Source of the DNA: Symbiodinium natans
Lineage: Eukaryota > Sar > Dinophyceae > Suessiales > Symbiodiniaceae
Length of the DNA stretch: 60,000 nt
Reading direction: 5' to 3'
Assembly: GCA_905221605.1 (NCBI GenBank)
Contig: CAJNDS010000080.1
Location: 876,455-936,454, forward strand
The position numbers were made by a program, and so were the translations under genes. The notes under the pieces are model-generated. The model searched no databases. It was given only the letters and a program-made list of their open reading frames with translations, and was not told where the DNA came from. This document shows, piece after piece, positions 20,540 through 32,239 of the stretch. The stretch's first letter is position 1; each line of letters starts with the position of its first letter.

Positions 20540-22395
20540 CTCAGCAGAAGCTTCCTCAGTTCTGCAGTAAGAGTCTCCCCCCCTCGTACAAGCACCTATC
20601 ATTGTCAGGGCATGGTTCGGGACTTCTGGCGCAGCCAGGGGCGGCAGTTTCCACACAAACGGTATTGCCGTAGCTGTTGCCAGTCAGACCATGTTAGCCC
20701 GCGACCCCGTTGTTGCACGCATTGAATCTTCAGAGAACGCGTGGAAAAAGTGCTCGTATTGGGCGCCGCTGCCAAACTAGTCGCAGGTATGCCAAGGCCT
20801 TTCAAAGCCAATAGTTCTATGGGCTTTGGCGGCGGTGCAACTCAGAGTGCAGCACTTGTAGCATCCTTTTGCTTTAATCAAGAGGGTCGGGTTTGGAGAT
20901 TCAGAGTCTGTGTCCTGGACGCATCGAGGCGGTTAGGCATATTAAATTAAGTCGCGCAGCCTCAGCCTTGAAACGCTCCTACACCTCCCTGCCATGGCAG
21001 GCGACCATTTCACCAAGACATGCCGGGTCAAGACGAAGCAAGGCAAATCCGAACTGTCGTTTACCAGCGAGTGTCCGACTGTCTCCTTTCAGAGGTGTTC
21101 AGGTCGTCGCCATGCCGGAAGGAGGGAAGAGACTGTTGACTTGGATGATGATCTGGGATATTCCTAAGCTGCCCGGGCCTGCAAAAATATGGGTAATCAA
21201 CAGACCTGGCTTCAAACTTCTCTAACGGAGTGTGCCTTCTTCTGCAGTCATACTGTCCCTGAAGTCCGGCTAGGAAGCGCCCTTGAGGTGCTGCTGCATC
21301 ATGAAATAGACAACTTGCGCAAATGGCCCACCCATGCCGGGCCTTTCCGTCATGGGGAAAACTGTCATGCACCCAAGCGTCAGGAGGCAACATGTGCTTC
21401 TACCTCAAATCGTATTTTCGGATTCGCGGAACAAGCGCTCGGAGACGGCTGTGATGTTGTCACGCGTGCGTCAATTGTGGAGAGCACTTGCATGCTTCAA
21501 GCAGCGTTCAAGTTGGGCACAGCTATTCAGGCTATTCATGACCTGTCCTCTGAGAGGGCTGAGGGAAGTGCATCAGCTCCTCGACTCGAAGAGTAACACC
21601 AACAACACCCGCTCATCGCCTGAAGAACCTCGAACTCCCCTCTTCGACGACGGCCCTACTACTCAGCTACTACTCTCTACCCTAACACCACTAGATCGAC
21701 CGAACAGTAGCTTCCATCCACACGCCCGGTCCACCTGCACTGGGCGTGAGTTGCCCAGAAGTGCGACACTCAAACCGACAAGGTTGAACTGGTTTGGTGA
21801 GCTCCTAAACTGCTCAGGGTGCTCCACACTGCAGAGAGCTCCATCCCTAGATTTAACTTGACGATGTCATCCACTTCCGACGCAGCTGGTGCTGCTGTGT
21901 GGGGTTGGTCGCGTTGAATGCCTTGCGTAGCCACGAAACGAGGGTAGAGGAGTTTCTCCGTGGCTCCTAAGCTGCAACGTGCAAGGCGAGGGCCCTGAAA
22001 CAAACGGGGAGCACCTCTGAGACAGTGCCGAAATGCGTGTGCTGGGCAACAGGCCAAGGCCTTTTACAACGCCATTCTCAACAAAACACTCTTTGTCTAA
22101 GGAAAAAGCAGCCAATCAGAAGCCAAGGCGACATCGTGGCAACTTTCTCTCGGGTCCAGGTAGCGCGGCATGCCGGTCAGGACCGAGAAACTGCTTGGGG
22201 CCCCAAGTGCCTGATCTCGATTCCTTTCAGCAGCCTTGCATCTCGGGGTGGATGCGAAACTGGGCGATCATCTCAAGCACACCTCAACGGAACTCAGGCG
22301 TATCATGCCAGATCCACTGGCTCAGAGGCTATCCGCGAGCCAGGATGGCGGTCACCGGACGGCCAATCTCAGCGTCCGTCCACTTATGTGGGTGA
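20540..22395. other. Unique sequence with weak coding-like patches
   Basis: A 135-codon plus-strand frame (21189-21596) begins MGNQQTWLQTSLTECAF but has no recognisable domain. On the minus strand around 22390-22215 one frame reads HKWTDAEIGRPVTAILARG, stop, IWHDTPEFR, stop, GVLEMIAQFRIHPEMQGC. That is exon-like but broken by two stops, so a decayed gene fragment is possible. Confidence 0.3.
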
Positions 22396-22399
22396 AGGC

Positions 22400-22645
22400 C
22401 GAATCAGGGGAACAGATTCCGAGACTAGCAGGGCCGAATCAGAGACCAGCAGGGGGGAATCAGAGACCAGCAGGAGACCAGATTCAGAGACCAGGCAGCC
22501 AGATTCTGAGACCAGACACGGGATTCCGAGACCAGCAGGGCCGAATCAGAGACCAGCAGGGGGGAATCAGAGACCAGCAGGAGACCAGATTCAAAGACCA
22601 AGCTCCCAGATTCCGAGACCAGACATCGGATTCAGAGACCAGGCT
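22400..22645. repeat. GAATCAGAGACCAG repeat, forward orientation
   Basis: About eleven copies of GA.TC.GAGACCAG, arranged in a ~116-bp higher unit (starts at 22431 and 22547). The same motif occurs in reverse complement at 25389-25586. Confidence 0.9.
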
Positions 22646-23612
22646 CGCGAGTACAGACTCCAGCCGACCCGACCCACCCCACTGACCCCTGACCCCCGAC
22701 CAAGCAACCCACCCGACCAGCCCGACCAACCCAACCGCCTGACCGCCTCGACCAATCCGATCGACCCGACGAACCCAACCAACCCGACCAACCCAACCCA
22801 AGCAGCCAGGGACCCTCACAAGTGGGCGAGGCGACCGAAAGAGTAGACCATTGCATTCAGTCACCATGACGCACCCTTGTGGCAGAATGCTGTCGGCACG
22901 GTCCTGTGGCGCAGTAACAAGACGACCCGACCCACCCCACCGGCCCCTGACCCCCGACCAAGCAACCCACCCGACCAACCCGACCAACCCAACCGGATCC
23001 GACCCGCTCGACCGCCCCGACCAATCCGATCGACCCGACCAACCCAACCAAACCGACCCACGCAGCCCAAGCAGCCAGGGACCCTCACCAGTGAACGCAG
23101 CGACTGAAAGAGTAGACCATTGCATTCAGCCACCATGACGTACCCTCGTGGCAGAATGCTATCGGCACCGTCCTGTGGCGCAGCAACAAGCCGACCCGAC
23201 CCACCCCACCGGCCCCTGACCCCTTGACCAAGCAACCCACCCGACCCACCCGACCAACCCAACCGGACCTGACCCGCCCGACCGCCCTGACCAATCCGAT
23301 CGAACCGACTAACCCAACCAACCCGACCCAATTCAAGCAGCCAGGGACCCTCAGAAATGGACGAAGGGACCCGACCAACCCGACCAACCCAACCGGACCC
23401 GACCCGCCCGACCGCCCCGACCAATCCGATCGACCCGACCAACCCAACCAACCCGACCAACCCAATTCAAGCAGCCAGGGACCCTCAGAAGTGGGCGAAG
23501 GGACCCGACCAACCCGACCAACCCAACCGGACCCGACCCGCCCGACCGCCCCGACCAATCCGATCGACCCGACCAACCCAACCAACCCGACCAACCCAAC
23601 CCAAAGTTTGGG
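22646..23612. repeat. CGACCAACCCAACC array in two nested unit sizes
   Basis: CGACCAACC/CGACCCGACC units with CGACCAATCCGATCGACC recur throughout. Two larger units of about 285 bp (near 22801 and 23083) include AGCAGCCAGGGACCCTCAC and AGTAGACCATTGCATTCAG. They are followed by units of about 130 bp (near 23338, 23470). Plus frames read TNPTNPT, minus frames GLVGLVG, both without stops for hundreds of codons. Confidence 0.9.
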
Positions 23613-25326
23613 AGGTACCCACGATGCGGACATTGTCTGGCCAAATGGGGGGGGCTGCGCCCCCCCCAACCCCCCCGCTTTTTTTTGTTTTTTTTCTCCT
23701 TGGGCTTGTGCCGTTTGTTTTTACTCGGACAGGCCTGCTTCAAAAGAATCCGTTCCAAACCCTTTTTTTACTCGGGCAAGCCTGCTTCAAACGAATCCCT
23801 TCCAAACCCACGATGCGGGCATTGTCTTGGCAAATGGGGGGGGCTGCGCCCCCCCCAACCCGCCCGCTTGTATTTTATGCTCGGGCAAGCCTGCTTCAAA
23901 CGAATCGCTTCCAAACCCATGATGCGTGCATTGTGTTTGCAAATGGGGGGGGGGATTTTCCTCGGGCTCGTGCCGTTTGTTTTTACTGGGGCAGGCCTGC
24001 TTCAAAAGGATCCCTTTCAAACCCATTTTTTACTCGGGCAAGCCTGCTTCGAACGAATCCCTTCCAAACCCACGATGCGGGCATTGTCTTGGCAAATGGG
24101 GGCAAGCCTGCTTCAAACGAATCGCTTCAAACCCATGATGCGTGCATTGTGTTTGCAAATGGGGGGGGGGGCTGCGCCCCCCCGAACCCCCCCGCTTGTC
24201 TATTTTCCTCGGGCAGGCCTGCTTCAAACGAATCCCTTCCAAACCCACGATGCAAACATTGTCTTGGCAAATGGGGGGGGGCTGCGCCCCCCCCAACCCC
24301 CCCGCTTTTCTATTTTCCTCGGGCAAGCCTGCTTCAAACGAATCTATTCCAAACCCACGATGCGGACATTGTCTTGCCAAATGGGGGGGGGCTGCGCCCC
24401 CCCCAACCCCCCCGCTTTTTTTTTTATTTTTTCTCCTCGGGCTTGTGCCGTTTGTTTTTACTCGGACAGGCCTGCTTCAAAAGAATCCGTTCCAAACCCT
24501 TTTTTTTACCTCGGGCAAGCCTGCTTCAAACGAATCCCTTCCAAACCCACGATGCGGGCATTGTCTTGGCAAATGGGGGGGGCTGCGCCCCCCCCAACCC
24601 CCCCGCTTGTATTTTATACTCGGGCAAGCCTGCTTCAAACGAATCGCTTCCAAACCCATGATGCGTGCATTGTGTTTGCATATGGGGGGGGGGGATTTTG
24701 CTCGGCCTCGTGCCGTTTGTTTTTACTCGGGCAGGCCTGCTTCATTATGAATCCGTTCCAAACCCATTTTTTACTCGGGCAAGCCTGCTTGGAACGAATC
24801 CCTTCCAAACCCACGATGCGGGCATTGTCTTGGCAAATGGGGGGGCTCGGGCAAGCCTGCTTCAAACGAATCGCTTCAAGCCCATGATGCGTGCATTGTG
24901 TTTGCAAATGGGGGGGGGGCTGCGCCCCCCCGAACCCCCCCGCTTGTCTATTTTCCTCGGGCAGGCCTGCTTCAAACGAATCCCTTCCAAACCCACGATG
25001 CAGGCATTGTCTTGGCAAATGGGGGGGGGCTGCGCCCCCCCCCAACCCCCCCGCTTTTCTATTTTCCTCGGGCAAGCCTGCTTCAAACGAATCTATTCCA
25101 AACCCACGATGCGGACATTGTCTTGCCAAATGGGGGGGGGCTGCGCCCCCCCCAACCCCCCCGCTTCTTTCTTTTTTTCTCCTCGGGCTTGTGCCGTTTG
25201 TTTTTACTCGGACAGGCCTGCTTCAAAAGAATCCGTTCCAAACCCTTTATTTTACCTCGGGCAAGCCTGCTTCAAACGAATCCCTTCCAAACCCACGATG
25301 CGGGCATTGTCTTGGCAAATAAACCA
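23613..25326. repeat. Higher-order repeat: six subunits per ~740 bp
   Basis: Subunits share GGGCAAGCCTGCTTCAAACG, AATC.CTTCCAAACCCA, .GATGCG..CATTGT.TTG.C, AAATGGGGGG, often GGCTGCGCC and a C tract. Subunit marks (CATTGT) lie at about 23631, 23820, 23930, 24082, 24147, 24256, then 24367, 24559, 24669, 24822, 24893, 25005, then 25116 and 25305. Spacings repeat as about 190, 111, 152, 65-71, 110, 110. The last subunit breaks off at 25322. No gene; frames of 400-434 codons come from the repeat. Confidence 0.95.
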
Positions 25327-25388
25327 GTGGTTACAACAATGAACCCTTTGCTTTCTCTTGATAAACCCTTGGTTTCGGCAGCCACCCT

Positions 25389-25586
25389 GTCTGGTCTCTG
25401 ATTCAGCCCTGCCTGGTCTCTGATTCGGCCTTGCCTGGTCTCTGATTCGGCCCTGTCTGGTCTCTGATCCTGAGGGGGGTGATTCTGGCATCTGGTCTCT
25501 GATTCTGCCTTTCTGGTCTCTGATTCCGAGCCTGGCCTCTGATTCGACCCTCTGGTCTCTGATTCGACTCTCTGGTCTCTGATTCG
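25389..25586. repeat. GAATCAGAGACCAG repeat, reverse orientation
   Basis: About nine copies of CTGGTCTCTGATTC at 20-26 bp spacing. It is the reverse complement of the array at 22400-22645, so the two bracket the 2.7-kb repeat block. Confidence 0.9.
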
Positions 25587-25589
25587 TAT

Positions 25590-26528
25590 TTTTTCCCACT
25601 TATGTTTTGAAACCGTGAGATGCATCAAACGGGGTTGATGTAGTGTGGTGTGGTTGCAGCAGGCGGAACGGAAAACACGGTACAACAGAACTCCGCCCCA
25701 CTCAGTGTCCCATCTTGAAGCTACCGGTCGTTGTCACTCACTGTCTACTCTACAAGAGCAGATGCTCTCAAGGGGTCAAAGAGATGAGACGGTGTTCGGT
25801 CACCCTCTGAACAAAAACCGAATGGGAACGGACTGCTCGAGACACTTCCATTTTATTCAAAGTCTGGCCACAGTCATGTGACTCGCGAGGCCTGACACAG
25901 AAATGGCACTGAGAACCCTGGGATCTGCGCGAAGCTGGCAGCCTTGCAATTGAAGCCTGGGCCCCCTGCGTGGCAGTCTGAGAATGAAGAGTTCCGAACA
26001 GGCCATTGTCTCCAAGAAGGATGCAGAGGGCACTTGCAGCGGGCATGGGATGCTCCGATCTCAGAATACACCCGATCTCACTGGGGAATCACCCTCCATG
26101 CACTCTTTCGGTGCATCTTGCGCAGAGCAAGCGAAGCTACTGCTGTGAACCCTGTGTTCTCTGCAAGCCTACATGGGGGATTTACACAGCGTCACCTTGG
26201 CACAAGCAAGCGCGTGCGTGTGCGCCCTTGCGAAACTTCGGTGTGAGAAGGTGGAGAGTGGCCCAATAAGACCTGGACAACTCTTTCCACACTTTTACCT
26301 CTCAATGCTTCTGATTAAATCGAAGCTTAGCTGCAGCCAGCGCTGGCGCCTCGCAAGGCTTTCACAAACCTATCGGGCTGCTGGAAGGCTTTTGGAGTGA
26401 TCAGGGCGGTCTGTACTTCAAGGGATCCCAAGTGTGTATGGTGTCGGAGCGTTAGGAGCGTTAGTGCCCGCGCTGCTTGAGTGCATGCTGAACTACCTGG
26501 CCCATGGGATCTGGCCACCGCTTTTCAG
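25590..26528. other. Unique sequence, no supported gene
   Basis: I see no repeat and no coding frame that stands out. Confidence 0.4.
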
Positions 26529-26728
26529 GCTTGCGGCTCGCCGTTTGCAGATTTTCCCTTGCGCCCCAGAGACCCCCGGAGTGGAGAAAAGGACGCGCGG
26601 GAAGCAGCGCAGAGCGGAACTTACGCTGAGTCGCTCAGGCACTTAGAAGACTTCCGACCCTGGGATGCCGCGAATCTGCCCCTGTGGCTCCGATGGTGCA
26701 AAGGCTCTCGAGACTTGTATGCAAAAAG
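26529..26728 (+). CDS. Possible internal exon, product unknown
   Basis: A pyrimidine-rich acceptor (accgcttttcag|gc) opens a frame of 66 codons ending at a good donor (caaaaag|gtgagag). It reads ACGSPFADFPLRPRDP, then SLRHLEDFRPWDAANLPLWL and RWCKGSRDLYAKR, with dense Trp/Arg and little low complexity. A 115-codon frame downstream (26850-27194) might continue the gene, but I could not prove a join. No family recognised. A chance frame is a real alternative. Confidence 0.3.
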
Positions 26729-27804
26729 GTGAGAGTGGATTTGTGTGGCGTGGTACTCGTCACGGACTTGATATGTGGGAACCTGGTAGACTTTATGTCT
26801 TTGTGATACTCCGTGGGCCCAAGGGAGTCAGCGGACTATTTCGTCTAGGATGCGGCCATTTACGGACGCAGATGCTCTTGCGCTGTTGCTCTCTCCAAAG
26901 CAAGTTTTGCCCCCCACACATGGCACCAAAATCTCTGCAAGTCCTGGTATCGGAAAGCATGCTTGCTGCCTCCAGCTTTACGAGAGCCCTACCGAAACGA
27001 AACGCACCCAGTCTGGGCAACACATGGATCTTGGGCAACTGTCTGCAAAGCTCAAAATGGCACCGGTTCACACTGAGCTCTGCACTGCTTATAGGCATCA
27101 AGTGGCTTTGGTCAACTGCGGTCACGCAAAGCCTTCAGACTTGGGCGCACTTGTACTTTCAATCAAGTTTTCCTGGACCTCAGTGACTCAGTGACGTTAT
27201 GGGGCCACAAGTATGGCAAGGGGCAATTGCCGTCTTTTGGATCACAGCGGAGGGAGCGGAGGGCCACGCGGCGCCACTGCGTTGTACCTGTCCCTCGCAC
27301 GCGACGAGGCGCAGCAAGAGACGGAAAAATCCCGCATGGCACAAGCCGAGCGCGCGCTCCCCGCTAGCTCCGTTCCCTCGTTTGGCTTCTACTGAGTCTA
27401 TTGCCTGGCCTGTGTCACACCGAGGCTGGGCCGGTAGGGGCCTGAAACTCCCTGGTTGTCACCGTCGGAGTTTCGAGAACTTGCATTTCAAGACCCTACC
27501 TCTTGACGCTGATGAAGCCCAGAAGCTCATCTGCACATCTGCACATCGAGGCAAGAAGACTATCTTCTGCGCCTAACGGCTGTGCCGCAGTGTGTTTTGC
27601 TACCAGGTGCTCGGGGCTTCGGTTCAACTTTGCAGGATCCCTCCGACGGCTTCCGCTCTTGAAGCGCTCTGCACTTCCAGTGCTGCACAAGCCCTGCCTC
27701 AGTTCCTCCGGAGTCGAAGGGCGCTTCTAGCAATCCTGCATCGCAGCAGGTGTCATTCAGGGATAATCTGATCTACCCAACCTAAACATCACCACGTCTA
27801 TCAA

Positions 27805-29000
27805 GACATTCGGACAGCTACTGAGGTACTGGCATGGCAGCACATCTGCATATCTCTTTGCAGTGATGTTCAAAGTGGGGGGGGGGGGGCCATGTGACCT
27901 CCAAGGGCAACATGCATATGGCGATGCGAAACGATGAGCGGCATGTCCTGGGGTCTGGCACCGCCTGGCAAGCTCTTCGACTCCAGATTGAAACCGGCTC
28001 TTTGGAGCGAGCTTGGGCGCAAGCTTGGGAAGCACCGCGTGCCTGCATCCTGCGAAGCTATGCTTGCAGCGGATTCTGGCGTAACTTCATCTCACACGCA
28101 GGTGGACCTCAGAGTCGGATGTGTGTGTGTGTGTGTCTGAAACATTGTGAAGCGTGAAAAGTTGAGACAAAATTCATGTTGAGCAATAGCGGCAAGACAG
28201 GGCTGGGCCCTAAAGGGCTAAGCCGGAAACCGACCTGAAGCAACAGAAAACCGAGGGCTGTGAGTCAGTTGAGCCCCCCTTCTTGGGGGTTTCCGAACTT
28301 CGGGGCACCCAATGTAGGTCCCCAAATAATCGGATCCCCTTATAGTAAGGAGCGCCAATCAGGCGGCATATGATGCGGCACGACATGTGGCCTTAAGGCC
28401 AAGGCGCAAAAGTGAGGGATGAGTCTGTCTGTCTTAGCACTTCAAGTGCTGCACGGCCACTCGCCTGTTGCGTCCTCATGAAGAAAGCGCTGCTGAGGTC
28501 CTAGGCTGCTAGGGCACGGATTTTAGGGGCGTGGCAGGTTCTCTTTTGCACGCGCTGGCAAATCTCGCGGATTTTGAAATCAATATTTTCGGGTTTTCGG
28601 GTTTGAGGTAGAAAGAGCAGCTTGGTGAGATGCCCGGGGTCCACGGGGCCTTGATGGATGTCATAGCATGCCCGAAGATTCGGCGTACGGAAATGGGCAA
28701 GGAACACAGAGAGCCACAACAATCGGCCCAGAGGCCACAATCAAGTGGGTGTCGTCGCTGTTGCAAAGGGCAGACAGATCCCCATCAACTCCCGAATGGC
28801 CGCGCGTGGCCGAACGCCAGCCACGCCAGCCTGCGAGCTCATTCAGGAGAGATCAGTCCTCGCCCGGGCTGCGGCCAACTAAGGCCAACCCGCTGTTTCG
28901 ATTCAAAGTCAAGTTGCTGTCCACCAAACGTCTCGAATGTGAACTGAGCAAGGCCATGCCGAGGATGCGAAGTGACCATGGCATCTGAATGCTGGTAACA
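27805..29000. repeat. 1.2-kb duplicated segment, copy 1
   Basis: Matches 36537-37735 in the same orientation, 8.73 kb away. The left part (27805-28035) and right part (28380-29000) are highly similar; the centre is diverged but of nearly equal length. Contains a 14-G tract at 27877-27890 and (GT)n at 28121-28136. The ~80-codon frames starting MWPLGRLLWL on the minus strand persist in both copies but show no domain. Confidence 0.85.
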
Positions 29001-29160
29001 TCAGCTGACGCAGGCACTGTCGTAAGCCACATGTTTCAAGTTGCTGTCCTCCAGGCGTCCCGAAGCTGAACTGGCCAAGGCCATACTATGGATGTGAAGT
29101 GACCACGGCCTCTGAATGCTGGGAACACCAGCTGACGCAGGCACCGTCGTAAGCGTGACT
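28903..29160. repeat. ~130-bp tandem duplication
   Basis: CAAGTTGCTGTCC, CAAGGCCAT, GAAGTGACCA.GGC.TCTGAAT and CATCAGCTGACGCAGGCAC or close variants occur in both halves (28903-29030 and 29033-29160). The copy at 37.7 kb has only the first half. Confidence 0.75.
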
Positions 29161-30941
29161 TTGCTAAGAAGCCACCTTCAGGGCCACGAGATGACTCAGA
29201 CAAACCCAGATGATGTCCCTGCCAAACTCTGCCGAACATGGGGGAAATCTGCGCGACACTGCCTGCCTGGCAAGGCTCCTCCGCTGCTTGCAAGCGGGCG
29301 CAGGTCCCTCACGGGCCCCTCGCTTAAGGCCCCTACGAAAGCCCATGCACCCCGATCGATGCCCCAACCCAAATTGTGCTCGTAAGGAAGCTGATCTTAA
29401 GAGGTTTCAAAGAAAGGATCCAGAGTTCAGAGTGCGGTGCTTGCGGGCTCTTGCAGGAGCTGCAAGGCTGCAGCCTTGGAAGCTTTCAGGTCGTGGAGGG
29501 AGCAGACTTGACAAAAAACACAGAACCGCTCACACGCTTAGCCGGGTTGGCACGCTTGGTGTCTGGATGCTTGAACGGATAGTCCTGTTCTGACAACTAT
29601 GTGTTACGACCAAGGTCGAAGTTCTCTCGCAGAGCAAGAGAAGCAGTGAGCGGGTGGCTGAGTTCGCTGGCCGACACACTCTGCATGCCTTCGCTTTGGC
29701 ATTTGCTGTCACCTGCTGAGCGCAAGCACTGTTCCTCGGCTTGGTCCCACCCGTGCCTTTCTGAGCAGCAGCCCGGCACGTAATGTCGCTCTTTGACAGC
29801 CGAACTGTGCATGTAGCATCTGCCACCCGTGCTGCTACTTTTCCACTGCACCCCCAAGTTGCACACCCTTTTCTAGGCAAAGTCCAGTTGGGGTTCAGCG
29901 AGGCACTGCTTTTCACATGCCGGTCAACGGGGATCCCGCAGCACTCTATTTGCATAGCTGCACACATCAAACCATGCCCATTCGAAATGGGCATTTCAAC
30001 ACCGGCGTTGAAATCTCCACACCTCATATCAGACTCATATCGAGTTACAACTTTGGCAACAAATGCAACCTTTCGAGCTTGATCTGGGGCAACAGGAAGG
30101 ACTGGAAGTGATCGTCCCTGCCCACGCTTAAACTGGCTTGTGAGGGAAGAGCACAACTCTGGCCACAGTCGGGAGGAGTCCTACAGCTCACGCTGGTTTT
30201 GGACGGGGCGCTCTCGTAAGTATGCCATACTCAGACCTTGAACGCAGTTCGGAACAGCCCGAAGAATAGTTGGAACAGCAGTGCTGTTGACAGAAAGACC
30301 TTGAAGCTTTGACCAAAGGCGTGAAGGCAGCGTAAGTCTTGGGGAGGCTTTAGGGTTATTTGCATGCCCGGAGCGTTCCCCAGAGACCACACACAAATCC
30401 CGTGGGCCTCGCGAATCACCGCTCCTCCTAGCAATTTAAGAAGCCTCTGCCTGCGCAAGCCCCCCATTTTACCATTCCTGTTAACACCGAGATTATGATT
30501 GCCTCAAGCATCCGATTGGAATTCCTGTCAACAGAGAGGCTGACAACGCATGATTGGATGCCTTTGACACGCACAGCTCCCCTCCCCCACCCCATGGGAC
30601 CGCTCGATGATACGACTTCCGCCTTCACTCCCTGCCAACGTCTGTCACCGTCCTTGCATAGCAGTGGGCCACTTGTTTAATCGGAAACATTCACGTCCAC
30701 TTGGGCACCTGCGTGGTTGGTTTATATCAGACAAACGGTGTCATGCGGGCAGCAAGAAAGCTCGCAAGAAAACAAAACATCACGTAGGGTTTTCAGACGG
30801 TGGCACCTCTGGCACTAGTACAGACGGACACTTCTCTGTGGGTCGGGGAAAAGACCGGAGGAATGGCGACGCCGAAACTTGCCGGGAGGTCGAAATAGAA
30901 GAGAATTGAAAGCACCTAGGACAGGGGCTCTGGTTGCTCCC
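29161..30941. other. Unique sequence, no supported gene
   Basis: Stop-poor on both strands, with overlapping frames of 60-208 codons and no recognisable motif. No repeat seen. Confidence 0.4.
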
Positions 30942-30965
30942 CTAAACCCTAAACCCTAAACCCTG
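30942..30965. repeat. Short CCCTAAA array
   Basis: Three units. Confidence 0.85.
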
Positions 30966-31279
30966 GGGGCCATGCACATCAGCGACTCATAGGCTCAATA
31001 TGTCAAAAACTCGCAACTTGATTGTCAAGAACCAGAAGGAATGCTTGGAAACAAACCCGCCAAGTGAAATGTTCTGAGATCCGTGCATCCGCCAAACCGC
31101 AGAAACGGGCGTCTGGCGGCGTCCGTTGCATGCGCTCCTCGCGCATTGCCTACGTGGCTTACTAGGGTATTCGTCCCCTTTCCAGCTCAGGCGTGGCGAA
31201 AGTTCTGATGTTATGTCTGTGCTCTGTGGACTCTGTGGTTACTCTTGACCCACAGACTGCCTCTCCTGTAGCCGCATGG

Positions 31280-31358
31280 ACCCAATTGGGAGTTTACGAG
31301 CATAAATAATAGGGACCCCCAATCAGGTACCCTTATCTTTGCAAACTCCCAATTGGGT
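31280..31358. repeat. Perfect 16-bp inverted repeat element (79 bp)
   Basis: ACCCAATTGGGAGTTT at 31280-31295 and AAACTCCCAATTGGGT at 31343-31358 are exact reverse complements. The outer 11 bp of each arm is itself nearly palindromic. The AT-rich centre includes GGTACCCTTAT. A MITE-like element or stable hairpin; no clear target duplication. Confidence 0.8.
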
Positions 31359-31517
31359 GGCAACTGGATAGCCTTAATGTTAAACTGAATTCCTCCATCC
31401 ACAACAACCTTCCGCCTTAAGCCGGCCTTTCAGTTTTTATCTCCATTCTTTCAAGTCGATCACTACGCGCTATATCTTTATGTCTTCCTCACCGTTCAAG
31501 TATCTTTCGAGTCTGGC

Positions 31518-31711
31518 CCCTAAACCCTAAACCCTAAACCCTACACCCTAACCCCTAAACCCGAAACCCTAGGCTTCCAGTCCTTTCTTCGATTCACTTC
31601 AACAAACAAAAGTGGCATTCCAAAGAAGGGCTGTCACAAACAAGGGCCTCAGACAAACTCACCTGAGGATTCAGGGTTTAGGGTTTAGGGTTTAGGGTTT
31701 AGGGTTTAGGG
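31518..31711. repeat. CCCTAAA array facing a TTTAGGG array
   Basis: CCCTAAA type at 31518-31571, with CCCTACA and CCCGAAA variants. TTTAGGG type at 31673-31711. About 100 bp of unique sequence lies between. Confidence 0.9.
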
Positions 31712-32221
31712 GATGTCTATATAAGAATCCAGAGGCCCCGTGAAAGTTCGCAAAAGTGGACGTGAAAGAGTTGGGACTTTCAGCGAGCAACGACGATTGC
31801 TGCGTGAAGGAGCACGTTGTGCTCTGGTGAATGAGCTCATTTCGGTTTAGGGTTTTTGAGATTTTAGGGGTTTTTGGGGTCTTTATGGTTTAGGGTCTAG
31901 GGTTTCACCCATGCCGCATGCAGAAGGCTCGAGGCAACAAGAGCCTGCCGGTCAAGGATGGCTGCAACAAAAGCAGGGCCCAGACTTGTCAAAATTGCGT
32001 TGTCTCCCCCCCACACACCGAGAAGCCGGGAAGAACTAGAGCTCTCGTGACTCGGCGTCCACGATCTCTACCAGCGCCGTTTCTTCAGTCTGCGTCCGCC
32101 TTGTGTTGAGGTCTTTGAGAAGTGGCGCCAAACTGGAAATCTACTGAGTGCGCAGTGCCATCCTGAAGTTTAGAGGGTTTTTTAAAGTTTATGGATTGCT
32201 TGCCATTGGTGAAGAATCGAA

Positions 32222-32239
32222 GACAGGGGGGGGGGGGGC
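32222..32239. repeat. G tract
   Basis: ACAGGGGGGGGGGGGCC, one of several short G homopolymers in the window. Confidence 0.8.

Noticed and set aside
22851-23138. Proline/threonine/asparagine-rich secreted protein
   Set aside because: No signal peptide, units vary by non-multiples of three, and both strands are open.
23357-24887. Open frames of 400-434 codons
   Set aside because: They run through G/C tracts and repeated subunits in two frames at once. Residues such as APPPTPP follow from the repeat, not from coding constraint.
23613-25326. CRISPR-like array
   Set aside because: Repeats are 65-190 bp apart with spacers that are themselves repeated in a higher-order pattern. There are no cas genes and the sequence is eukaryotic.
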